DNA of 64,000 nt from Anniella stebbinsi. Taxonomy: Eukaryota > Chordata > Lepidosauria > Squamata > Anniellidae. The stretch lies in assembly GCA_029215795.1 (NCBI GenBank), contig JARDYH010000003.1, positions 95,760,609 through 95,824,608 of the forward strand. Direction: 5' to 3'. The translations under genes were made by a program, and so were the position numbers. This document shows, piece after piece, positions 12,447 to 23,234 of the stretch (within the stretch, counting starts at the first letter, position 1; every line of letters starts with the position of its first letter). Under the pieces are notes generated by a model, which saw only the letters and a list, made by a program, of their open reading frames with translations, did not search any database and was not told the origin of the DNA.

Positions 12447-12765
12447 TAGGCTGACCAACTGAAAAGGAGGACAGGGCTCATATAACTTTAACAGTTGTAG
12501 AGAAAAGGGAATTTCAACCAGTGTCATTTGTATGCAATTAGTTCCTGGTGATATTCCCTCTTCATCACAACAGTTAAAGTTGCAGAGCCCTGCCTTCTTT
12601 TGTATCTGGTCACTCTAGTATAGTGCCTGCACCTTTAACAGTTGTGATGAAGAGGGAATTTCACCAAGAACTAATTGCATACAAATGACACCTGCTGAAA
12701 TTCCCTTTTCTCTACAACTGTTAAAGTTATATGAGCCCTGTCCTCCTTTTCAGATGGTCAGCCTA
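12447..12765. mobile_element. Palindromic hAT-type MITE (TAGGCTGACC ends), 319 bp
   Basis: Ends TAGGCTGACCA / TGGTCAGCCTA with an exact 8-bp duplication CTACTACA (12439-12446, 12766-12773). The whole element is a long inverted repeat, and each arm is itself a smaller inverted repeat ('tttaacagttgtagagaaaa' against 'tcatcacaacagttaaa'). No coding capacity. The 8-bp duplication and terminal repeats place it with hAT elements. Confidence 0.85.
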
Positions 12766-12787
12766 CTACTACATCAAGACCCCAGAG

Positions 12788-13023
12788 TAATGTGACCATG
12801 TGGAAAGGAGGACAGGGCTCCTGTATCTTTAACAGTTGCATAGAAAAGGGAATTCTTTTCTATCCAATCACCCTAGTAGAGTTCCTGCAGTTTTAACTGT
12901 TGTGATGAAGAGGGAATTTCACCAGGTGCTGTATGCATACAAATGACATCTGCTGAAACTCCCTTTTCTCTACAACTGTTAAAGACACAGGAACCCTGTC
13001 CTCCTTTTCATATGGTCACCCTA
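12788..13023. mobile_element. Shorter, decayed copy of the same palindromic hAT MITE
   Basis: Left end TAATGTGACCATG and right end CATATGGTCACCCTA match the family. The middle is shorter (236 bp in all) and of a different subfamily. No matching 8-bp flanks were seen. It lies 22 bp after the previous copy and about 300 bp before a semaphorin exon. Confidence 0.75.
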
Positions 13024-13120
13024 CAATGCTACAGTAGTAGTAATTAGTTTTTATCAATTTTTGTACTACAATACACAACATAATAACAGTAGAAAATGCA
13101 CCATGTAAAAGATGACCTGA

Positions 13121-13143
13121 AACACACACACACACACACACAC
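13121..13143. repeat. (CA)n microsatellite
   Basis: About 11 CA units in the intron, 190 bp before the semaphorin acceptor. Confidence 0.95.
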
Positions 13144-13330
13144 CAAACCAACATTTTTAAAATAAAAGCAAGATTTGTAGTTCATAATAACATTGCATTC
13201 TGAGAAAGCCTGCCTAAATAAATAATAAAAAAACATTCCACATGATTAGTATCATTATGAATTGTTTTTGCCAAGAACCAAGTCTTTGTTCATCAAATTA
13301 ACTTGAAGTTTCTTGTCTTTTACCCTACAG

Positions 13331-13488
13331 AAATGTACGAGTCCAACAATATTGTCACTTTCCATGGACTGACCAATAGTTCCAGTTACCACACATTCCT
13401 TTTGGATGAGGAGCGGAGTAGACTCTATGTTGGAGCAAAGGATCACATATTTTCTTTCAACCTAGTCAACATCAAGGAATATCAAAAG
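13331..13488 (+). CDS. SEMA3A: Semaphorin-3A coding exon, start of sema domain
   Basis: SEMA3A is a secreted axon-guidance repellent that signals through neuropilin-1 and plexin-A. This exon encodes 52 whole codons, from MYESNNIVTF to NIKEYQK, after two bases that complete a Glu codon split across the upstream intron. It contains the family signatures SSYHTFLLDEERSRLYVGAK and DHIFSFNLVNI, the first beta strands of the sema propeller, with one N-glycosylation sequon (NSS). A pyrimidine-rich tract and CTACAG precede it. The donor is AAG/GTATTT, weaker than those of the next two exons. The ATG at 13303 lies upstream of the splice acceptor and is not a start codon. From memory, SEMA3C, 3D and 3E differ strongly here while SEMA3A keeps NSSSYHTFLLDEERSRLYVG. 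Family is certain; the paralogue is likely. Confidence 0.93.
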
Positions 13489-15304
13489 GTATTTTAGCCA
13501 CTTTTCAAATTACTTTTAATCCAGGTACATGGGGCGAATATACAAATATTTAGGGCACTTGACTCTGAGAATGGCCTAGTTCAGACTGCTATCATGTCTC
13601 CCCTTAGTCTTCTCTACTCAAGGCTAAACATGCCCAATTATTTCAGCCTCTCCTCTTAGGAATTTGTTTCCAGACCCCTGTTCATCCACGTTGCCCTCCT
13701 CTGATCCCCCTTCAGCTTTTCTGAGTTGTAACGCCCATGGAAATTGGACTCCTCCACCACTGCCTTGTTCATCTCAAATGAGATCAGCTTGCAGTTTTTG
13801 TAGTCTTCATTTGGAAGCTTCACAATGCAAAAATAATGCCACTGGCCATCAGCATGAAGACTGTGAGACACATTATATGCATTTTCATTTGGAAGAAAGT
13901 CCCTCTGTGCACAATGGGGCTTTCTCCCTAGTAAGTGTAATTAGGAATATAATCACAACAAAATTCTATACATGTCTACTCAGAAGTAAGTCCCATTGTT
14001 TTCAGTCAGGCTTACTTCCAGGTAAGTGTGTATTATAAGACTGTAGCTTTAATGTTAGAATCAGTGCAAAAGTACCTGCAGTCTTTTTCTTTTGACTTAA
14101 AACAGCTAATTTTTAACAGTCTTTTTAAAATGTTCTTTTTTAAACCAGAGTGATCAGTACAGCAGGTTATATAAAGAGACCCCTGATTTTATTCTCTCTT
14201 CCTTGACATCACATGCTTCCATGCAATATTAACCTCCTATTAATAAAATATAATAGAAGGCCCACTAATAAGGGGCTGACAGATTGGCAAAATGCTCTTT
14301 TCTTAGATGGAAGACATAGCTTTCTTTCAAAGTTACGGACTTAAATTGGAAGCTGATGCACATTTCAGAAATTCACCTTGGCACATGTGTGTGTTTATTT
14401 AAAAATATATTCCTCATTTAATGTATTCTGAAGAGCCTTTGGCCTACACTAAAAATCCAGCTTGTGGTTTACTTGGTTTGAGTCAAAAACTGCAGTGTGT
14501 GAGACAGTGAAAAAGAGAGAGGTTGTGTTACAGAACCTATAAATGAACATTATTACAAAAGCATTGCTTCAGTACTGTTGAGGTTATTTCTGACTTGGTA
14601 TTGACCTCTGGCCCATTAGCTTCCTTGAATGATAGCAATAAATACTTGGGTCTTTTACTTAGAATGAAGACAGGGTATTCATTTGTATTCTCCAAGGATC
14701 AAGATCAAAGCAAAGTTGGGCATTTTCTATTCTCTTCGGAACAACCATAAAGGAAACTGTTTATTTATTTGAATGCTCTGTGGGGTTCATAATGTAATGC
14801 AGAAAACATCTGGAATAATTAAAAAAAGAGTAGTGCTACTATAGGGTGGAAACCCAATTCTTCTAAGTCATGGGAACTAAGGGCAAATTCACACATGGAC
14901 TCTGAAGCATCTCTATTCACATACAAGCAGTGGTCCCTGATGGTGATTAGACAAACTCATGGAGCAAAGGGCTATGGATGAATCTAGACAGCATACCAGA
15001 TGTTGGGAACAAACTGGAGAGGGCTGTTACTTTCATCCTTGATGTGGGCTTCCTGGATGCATCTGTATTGCTACTGTTGGAAAGAGGATTGTGAACTACA
15101 ATCAGCAGGAATCAATTTCTAGCTAGACCAGGAATGGGGAACCTCTGGCCAGTGAGCCAGATACAGCCTATGGGGGGTTCCTCATCTGGCCCACCAGCTG
15201 TTTCTTCAAGCCCCCATCTAATTCAGAGCTACATCTAATTCAGCATATTGTTTCCTGTAACTGTAAACCACCAAATGCATCCAGGAAACACAAAAGCAGG
15301 TCAT

Positions 15305-15445
15305 ACCCAACATCTGCTATTCAGGGATACACTTCCTCTGATCATGGAGGTTCTGTTTAGGAACTGTAGATGTTGATGTATAGCCATAATCCACGAATTT
15401 GTGTAATCCCTTTTACACTATCTAAACCAGTGAACAATGAGGGAA
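15305..15445 (-). mobile_element. Degraded antisense CR1/L3 LINE fragment
   Basis: 'tattcagggatacacttcct', 'tcatggaggttctgttta' and 'ccacgaatttgtgtaatccc' follow, in order, the antisense CR1/L3 text better preserved at 29755-30235. Confidence 0.5.
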
Positions 15446-16083
15446 TTTGCTCTCCAACAGTGCCACCACCCATGGGGGAAGCTGTTTCTCCACTGACAAA
15501 TCCTACCTATGCAGTTTCTTAATTTTAGCAAATGCTTTTATTTCAGAGCCCAAAGAACTCTCTGCCAATATAACTCCAGAGTTCCACAAGCTGACTCTTT
15601 TCTACTGCCAGCAATTCTCTTAGAATACTGTAAAATGAAATGAAAACCTCCTAGAAACTTGGTATAAGAAGCTTAGGCATGAGATGGGCACCAACACTAG
15701 AGACAAGATTATTAAACAAGTTTACTTATTACGGGGATATTTTGTACATAAGGGAACACTAATATTTACTTTGAGGTTTGCAAAAGAATGCTTGCTGACA
15801 CTTCTTACAGACTCAAGAGACACTGTTGTTAATACAAGCCTCTTGTTGACGTCTTTTACCTCAGGCCAAATTCCCTAAACTTCCACCCAGCCAAATACAC
15901 TCAGAACCAGGTCCAGTTCTTGGGTATTTATTTATTTATTTATTTATTACATTTGTATACCGCCCCATAGCCGAAGCTCTCTGGGCGGTTTACATAGGAT
16001 TAAAAACAATTAAAAACAATATACAAAAATTAAAACAGCAAAAACATACAACATACATACAATCTGTACATTTAAAAAACACT

Positions 16084-17856
16084 TCAACACTTCAAAAAGC
16101 TACAAAAACAAAACAAAACAAACCCAGGCTCCTCAGATATTGCCAAATGCCTGAGAGAAGAGGAAAGTCTTGACCTGGCGCCAAAAGACAACAATGTTGG
16201 CGCCAGGCGGGCCTCATCGGGGAGATCGTTCCACAATTGGGGAGCCACCACAGAGAAGGCCCTCTCTCTTGTTGCTGACCTTCGAGCTTCCCTCGGAGGA
16301 CGCACTCGGAGGAGGGCCTTAGATGTTGAACGTAGTGTTTGGGTAGGTTCATGTCGGGAAAGGCGTTCCATCAGGTATTGTGGTCCCAAGCCGTGTAATG
16401 CTTTCTAGGTTAAAACCAGCACCTTGAACCGGGCTCGGAAACATACAGCCAGCCAATGCAAGCGGGCCAGAGTAGGTCTTATATATTCAAACCTACTGGT
16501 TCCAGTTATCAATCTGGCCGCTGCATTTTGCACAAGCTGCAGCTTCCGAACCACCTTCAAAGGCAGCCCCACGTAGAGTGCATTGCAGTAATCTAACTTG
16601 GAGGTTACCAAAGCATGGACATCTGAAGCCACGTTATCCCTGTCCAGATAGGGACGTAGCTGGGCCACCAACCGAAGTTGGTAGAAGGCACTCCGTGCCA
16701 CTGAGGCCACCTGAGCCTCAAATGACAGAGATGGTTCTAGGAGAAACCCCAAGCTACGAACCCGCTCCTTCAAGGGGAGTGCAACCCCATCCAGAACAGG
16801 TTGAAGACCCTCCATCCGGTCAGCGGAACCACCCACTAACAGCGTCTCAGTCTTGTCTGGATTGAGTCTCAGTTTATTAGCCCTCATCCAGTCCATTGTC
16901 GCAGCCAGGCACTGGTTCAGTACATCCACAGCCTCACCTTATGAAGATGAAAAGGAGAAGTAGAGCTGCGTGTCATCAGCGTACTGATGACAACGCACTC
17001 CAAAACTCCGGATGACTGCACTCAACGGTTTCATGTAGATGTTGAACAGCATGGGGGACAAAACTGACCCCTGTGGAACCCCATACTGGAGAATCCACAG
17101 GGCCGAGCAATGTTCCCCAAGCACCACCTTCTGGAGCCGACCCCCCAAGTAGGAGCGGAACCACTGCAATGCAGTGCCTCCCACTCCCAACTCAGCCAGT
17201 CGTCCCAGAAGGATACCATGGTCGATGGTATCGAAAGCCACTGAGAGATCAAGGAGAATCAACAGAGTCACACTCCCCCTGTCTTTCTCCCGACATAGGT
17301 CATCATACAGGGCGACCGAGGCTGTTTCCGTACCAAAACCAGGCCTGAAACCTGACTGAAATGGATCCAGATAATCAGTCTCATCCAAGAGTGCCTGGAG
17401 TTGGCTCGCAACCACCCGCTCCAGGACCTTGCCCAGGAATGGAACATTTGCTACTGGCCTGTAGTTATTAAGATTTTCAGGGTCCAGGGAAGATTTCTTT
17501 AGGAGTGGTCTCACTGCCGCCTCTTTCAGGAGGCCTGGGACCACTCCCTCTTGCAAAGAGGCATTAATCACTTCCCTGGCCCAGCCAGTTGTTCCATCTC
17601 TGCTAGCTTTTATTAGCCAAGAGGGGCAAGGATCCAATATAGAAGTGGTTGCATGAACCTGTCCAAGCACCTTGTCAATATCCTCAAGCTGCACCAACTG
17701 TAACTCATCCAAGAAAACAGGACAAGCCTGTGCTCTGGATACCTCACTAGATTCTCCTGCTATAACACTGGAGTCTAAGTCCTGATGGATGCCAAAGATT
17801 TTATTCTGGAAGTGCCCAGCAAATGTATTACAGCAGGCCTCAGATGGTTCTACCAT
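16084..17856 (-). pseudogene. L2 reverse transcriptase and C-terminal region
   Basis: Three open segments in one frame are separated by two single stop codons (16939-16941, and just after LVLT at about 16405). RT motifs are LDLSVAFDTIDH (first catalytic Asp), GVPQGSVLSPMLF and YADDTQLYFSF (catalytic YADD). The C-terminal part has LDYCNALYVGLP and QNAAARLITG, typical of L2-clade elements, then PQLWNDLPDE. In the second copy the two stop positions read Leu and Tyr. All visible catalytic residues are intact, so the copy is young in appearance. Confidence 0.88.
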
Positions 17857-18896
17857 GTCCTTGGGCCAGCATGTAAAAGCCCCTGGACAACTCTGAAAAG
17901 CTCCGCTGGGCGGCAGGTTGATGATTGAATAGTGGCAGCAAAGTATTGTTTTTTTGCTGCCCTCACTGCCCCTGAATACAGCTTACCATAAGCACTTACC
18001 AGTGTTTGATTGCATCCATCAGGAGTTTGTCTCCATCTGCCCTCAAGCCGTCTCCTGTTTTGTTTCATCACTCTCAGCTCCGGAGTATACCACGGAGCCG
18101 TTCGAGCACTACACAGGAGAGGGCGCTCAGGAGCAATCGTGTCAACTGCCCGGGTCATTTCTGCATTCCACAGATCAACCAGGGTTTTGACAGGAGAGCC
18201 AGCCCTATCAGCCGGAAAACTCCCCAGAGCCCTCTGGAAACCATCTGGATCCATTAACCTCTGGGGGCGGACCATCTTAATGGGTCCCCCACCCTTGCAG
18301 TGGGGAAAAGCCGCTGTAAGTCTAAACCTCAGCAGGTGGTGATCTGACCATGACAGAAGGGTTGATGTAAAGTCCCCCACTTTCAGATCCCCATCTCCAT
18401 GTCCAGTTGAAAAAACCAGGTCTAGAGTGTGCCCTGCTACATGCGTTGGGCCGATGGTATGTTGGGACAGTCCCATGGTTGTCATGGAGACCATGAAATC
18501 CTGAGCTGCCCCAGATAAAGTGCCCTCGGCATGAATGTTGACATCCCCCAGAACCAAGGGTCTGGGGGACTTCAACAGTACCCCCGAGACCACCTCTGTC
18601 AGCTCAGCTAGGGAGTCCGTTGAGCAGCAGGGCAGGAGGTACACCAACAGAATCCCTAATCTGTCCCGGTGACCCAACACAAGGTGCAAACACTCCAGAC
18701 CAGTAGTCACATGGACAGGGAGCCTGCAGAGGGAGATGGAATTCCTATAGACCACAGCAACCCCCCCTCCCCGGCCCTCAAGTCTACCCTGATGCTGAAC
18801 CAAGTACCCCGGTGGGCATAACTGGGAGAGACTAACTCCTCCCTGCTCTCCCACCCAGGTCTCGGTTATACATGCCAGATCGGCTGCCTCATCCAC
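17850..18896 (-). pseudogene. L2 endonuclease and linker region (part of ORF2)
   Basis: 348 residues. The AP-type endonuclease shows ITETW (catalytic Glu), LVLGDVNIHA (Asp and Asn intact) and WSDHHLLRF (terminal Asp-His). A linker leads to the RT. The frame ends at LLHAGPRTW where one base is gained or lost relative to the second copy, which reads on into VQPSEACC; the RT continues in the next frame from 17856. The domain start is missing through 5' truncation. Confidence 0.88.
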
Positions 18897-19087
18897 AATT
18901 AAGTCGTGGGTATAGTCTTTCTCTGAGTCCCAAAGCTCCTCTTGTTGTATTTCTGGCTGCTTGGACTGCTTATTTGGATTTCAATGCCTGCTTGGGTAAC
19001 CTTCTGGCGAGATCTTAGGGCAGCCTCCTGGCATAACACCACCTGCTCCTGATCTTCACCAGCCATTTAAGGTTATCCCACAGAGAA

Positions 19088-19577
19088 AGAATAGCTCAGT
19101 TCGGATGACACGATAATCAACGGAGGGGGGAAGGGCAACCGTCAGTTGTGTTGCTTATTGTGTCGTGTGGTAGGCAACACACAATGCACACACCACTGTC
19201 AGTATGCTATTTGGGGCAATTAAACAACGGAGAAAAATAATGAGCTGCTCAGTTGTTTATCCCGAAATCCGTTGCTTAAAGTGTCGTGTGTCGGGAAATC
19301 CTCTCTCTCCATGTACTATTCCACTCGATCATAGAGTTCACCGGCAGGAGCAGCCAAAAAACCCCCGGCCACTCCTATACAGCCGGCAGAACTTGCGATG
19401 CATGATGGGATATGGCCAGAGGACTGAGGGAGGGGGAGGGGGAGACGCAGCAGCCCAGACTTTCAGCCACGTGATGGGGGGAGGGGCAACATGTAGTGTG
19501 GCGCACACCAGCAAAATAACACACGGTGAGTGTGTTCTTAACACTTCCATTGTATAAAATGTCATCCCAACACACCC
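19088..19577. mobile_element. Composite remnant of the 'cggatgacacgata' MITE family
   Basis: Begins 'gctcagttcggatgacacga taatcaac' (spaced here), like the ends of the elements at 3620 and 53713. It repeats related 'ttgcttattgtgtcgtg' and 'gttgcttaaagtgtcgtgtg' motifs inside. The right end is not clear. Contains a purine-rich 'gagggagggggagggggaga' stretch. Confidence 0.4.
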
Positions 19578-21760
19578 TATAGCTTAATATATAGACTTAA
19601 ACTATTCACTTTCTCCTCAGCGTTTTCCTAGCGCTTCTATATACCACCCACCACTTAGCAGACCTTCTCCTCTCGGACTACCCACAGTCAAACTTCCAAC
19701 TGTCCACTGCTTAACTGTCAACTGCCATTTCCTAATTGCTCTTTTCACCTAGCTAGAACCTCCACCCAATCAAAACTGAATTTACCACATCCAGGCCCCT
19801 TTTATAAATATTCAAAGCAATCACCTCTCCCCTCCTTGAATAACAACAATAGTTTATAAACTGAAGGGAATAATAAAAAAAAAGCTATTCCACAAACTGC
19901 AAGGAAGGAGGAAGAAGACACCACCACTGGATTACTTAGTAAGGGCTTATTCTTTACAAAAATCCATGACATAGATAATCGTCAGTCATAATTATCAGAA
20001 TCGTTCTGATTCAGAGAGTTTTCTTTTCCACTTTAAACTGCCATCCTTCCCTCAATCTTTCACCAATCTTCTTGAAATTTTCAGGTTATGTAAAACCAAC
20101 ATTTCTTTCTGTAAATTTCAGGAAGATTGATGAAATGAAACAATTTTGATTTTATGAATGTTAGAATGACACCTCCCCCCCTTACCCCTTTAACATGGTG
20201 GAATCCTTTTTTTCCGGTTCGAGCTTAACAAAGGAGGCACTACTGTGCTTCCTTTAATACATGGCATTTCCTCACAAGCTATCTAAGCCAGCGACCATTG
20301 CCACAGTGTTGAAAGATACAGTTCAACAGGGCTAGATGAACATAATGGTGCAGATCTGCATGCAGATTGTTTACATGTATGTAAGCCCACTTCTGTGTGG
20401 ATTTCCTCGCTGGATCAGGTCAAATATAGTTTCCAATCATTCTCTTTGTCTTTCACCTACCTTTCTATTCACCTATCTTAGCACTTCCTAATCCAGGAAT
20501 AGAAGCATAAACCTTTGAGACAGCCTCTTCTCATGAAAATTTCAACCCAATGTTATAAGCTTTCAAGGGCTTATTGTTTGTATTGCCATATTTTATCAGA
20601 GATATTTCATCTTGAGAGCTTTTTTTCAAAATTCAAAGTGAAACACCAGACTTTATTATAATTCACCCCTATCCTAAATTCACCTTAACGTGCTGTATTT
20701 TCCCTAAATAAACCTTCCTCAACTTTATCAGTAAACTCTTTTAAAACTAAGGTTACAATTCAGTCATGTTGCCATCCATATTGCATTATCAAGGCACCCA
20801 ACTAAATCTTAGCCTGGCATTATTTGAAGATCATGTTTTATTCTATATGCAGTTCCTAAAAGCTTTTTGAAAGACATGAATAATTCACTATGAGGGTCTT
20901 TGGGCTTTTGCCACAGAAGGGGAAATGGATTTTCCTAGAGAACTAATAATGAACACAATTTGAGGTGAGATTGTGAATCTCTGTAGAATTATTGGCAAAG
21001 AAGTCATTGGTCAAAAGAACCTTGGAATTGCCTTAGTGCAAAGGTTGGGGAACAAGTGGCCCTCCAATTGTTGTTGAAGTATAGCTTCCATCATCCATTA
21101 CCATTGGCCATATTGGCTGGAGCTGACGGGAGTTGGAGTCAACGATATCAGGAGAGCCAGAGGTTCCCCACCCTCCTGCCTTAGTGGGTCAAATAAAGGT
21201 CTATCCAATCTGCCTAAACAGACCAGCCAGATGCTCTTGAAGGTAATGGCCATCTCTTTTTTGACCCATTATCTGGAATTCCCTCTAAAAATGGAATATC
21301 CATTAAAAACAACAACATGGAGAAACAAATGAATGGTGGATACGCTTACCATAGTACAAAAACAATGTGAGAAGCTGCCCTGTGCTGGTTACTTATTGTG
21401 TTCTGGGCCATCAGTGAAGCAGTTAGGTGCACACCTACAGTGTCTGATATTGAGCAAACTGACCTTCTTCTTCCTTAAAATCTGATTTGTTCTTTTCACT
21501 TAGATGACTCCAGGACCTTAGTTTCTATGAAAGACAGTTAAAGAAAGATGAGAAATGGGAGCATGTAGAAGAATATTATCTCCTTACATTATCAACCAGA
21601 TCTGGGCCAGTACAGATAACTGATACTATATCTGAAAAGTATTTCAGTACGAAAAAAGAGATCCTAAGGTGGCAAGCATTTTGGGGACATTGCATACATT
21701 TCTGAATTGTTGAAGCATGAAATGACATAAAGTGATTTTTTTTTTATTTTACATCTTTAG

Positions 21761-21823
21761 ATTGTGTGGCCTGTATCTCATACCCGTAGGGATGAGTGCA
21801 AGTGGGCTGGAAAAGATATTCTG
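21761..21823 (+). CDS. SEMA3A: Semaphorin-3A coding exon, 63 bp, sema domain
   Basis: The exon encodes exactly 21 codons, IVWPVSHTRRDECKWAGKDIL, between a long T-rich tract ending CTTTAG and the strong donor CTG/GTAAGT. It follows the previous exon in phase 0 and is itself phase 0 at both ends. DECKWAGKD carries the cysteine that pairs with the one in the next exon (KECANF) in class 3 semaphorins. The 63-base length is the usual size of this exon in the family. It lies between two same-orientation L2 retrotransposons. Confidence 0.95.
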
Positions 21824-22270
21824 GTAAGTACAAATATTTATAGTCCTCCCCCTTTGTAAAGCTAGTCAATATTTCATGAACTCTCATCTTTTTAAATTTT
21901 AAAGCTTTGTTCCCCCTCTCCCCTTTTTCAACTTACGAATTACTTTGTTATGATAGATTCGAACATTGGTAAGCTTTTTCTTTGTCCCCATGTGAGGGTA
22001 GGTTTTCATGTAACGGAATGGGTATATAATTGTCCCCTTATTTGAGGACTCTTAAAAGTTTGACCTCATTTCTGTACTGACTGAGGTCCTCAATTTGCAG
22101 TGAACACTGAATAGACAGACCATTGTGATTGCAATAAGCCTCATTAATGTCAAGAAGTTGCCTTGAAGGCCCCAGGGGGTCTTCCCTAACAGGAACACAT
22201 TGATGTCTAAGTGATGTTAATTTCCCCCCTTCTATTGTGGTTTTCTTTAAAAAACAACAACAACCGGGAG

Positions 22271-22310
22271 AATGAATGAATGAATGAAAGAAAGAAAGAA
22301 AGAAAGAAAA
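22271..22310. repeat. (AATG)n(AAAG)n microsatellite
   Basis: Tetranucleotide run that changes unit part-way. Confidence 0.9.
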
Positions 22311-23234
22311 GAAAACAGTTATTTTATAGCATCCCCTTTCCTTCTTCCATTTCCTCATCTCTTCCATATGATATATTGAAGATAAATCAGATTGAAAATG
22401 GCAATAGTATGGAGTGGAAGGCTGGGGGGGGGGGTCAGTAGGGAATCTGGAACGCTTATTAACCGTACTGAAAATAAATACACTTCATATAAGTCAAAGG
22501 GGAAATCACTATGCTTGCAATAGCAGAAGAGGGAATGAAGTTTGCCCCCATGTGTATATATCAGTGGCCTGATATTCAGAGATGGTTCACTAAAATATTC
22601 ATAATGTCAATGGCTGATGGTCTGTATCCTAATACTGTCTCAGGTCATAAGTGGAAATGGGTTCACTAACCATAGCCTGGTCCCCAGTGAGCAGTTGACT
22701 CTCTCTGTGTATATACGTTTGTTTGTTGACTTACATCAGGAGAAAGAGAGAGAAAGAGAAAGGGATGGACATTTCCCTTTGTGGAGGTGAGAGAACTGAA
22801 TGGCCGTATACAAGACCATGCTATTATTAATAACGCATTTGCTCTTTATAATATTTCCATTGCCTTTGACACATTTCAACTGTTGCAATTCCAGAAAAAT
22901 CTAGAAGTGCGGTTATGCCTTTTATTGGGCAAGCAGATCTTTAAAACTATGGGAAATGAACTCCTCTTCCAGCATTATTATTTTTTTCCCCTTTGGAGGA
23001 AAAAGTAAAAAATAATGGTACATTTTCAAGATCCATTATTATTATTATTATTTGCATTTATATACTGCCTCATAGCCGAAGCTCTCTGGGCGGTTTACAA
23101 AAATTGAAAACATTGAACATTAAAAAACCGATATACAAAATTTAAAAAGCATAAAACGCATAAAAACAGACTATAAATACAATATCCATTTAAAACAATT
23201 ATTCTGGGTCTAACAACAACAACAACAAAAATTC

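Larger units (their letters stand above)
1..13330 (+). other. SEMA3A upstream intron (3' part)
   Basis: This is the intron before the first visible exon; its donor is outside the window. It holds the repeats listed separately. Stretches 1-412, 1306-1700, 2040-3360, 4900-5912, 7170-7316, 7908-8800, 9116-10842 and 10931-12230 show no gene or recognised element beyond simple repeats and short hairpins. All open frames here are short and lack family motifs. Confidence 0.85.
15926..18907 (-). mobile_element. L2-clade LINE, 5'-truncated, antisense to SEMA3A
   Basis: About 3 kb, with its 3' end at the low coordinate: an (AAAT)n tail at 15926-15950 next to the 'agctctctgggcggttta' 3' motif. The top end stops inside the endonuclease domain, just after the point matching 'VDEAADLACITETW' in the second copy, so it is 5'-truncated. 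The body reads as L2 endonuclease plus reverse transcriptase with only a few breaks. It shares long near-identical tracts with 23034-26420; by eye roughly 85-90 % identity. Confidence 0.92.
13489..21760 (+). other. SEMA3A intron between the 158-bp and 63-bp exons
   Basis: An 8.3-kb GT-AG intron whose main content is the antisense L2 at 15926-18907. 13489-15300, 19600-21040 and 21180-21760 are AT-rich with no recognised gene. A short 'ctactcagaagtaagtccca' hairpin-type repeat, common in reptile genomes, is at about 13965-14030. Confidence 0.88.
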
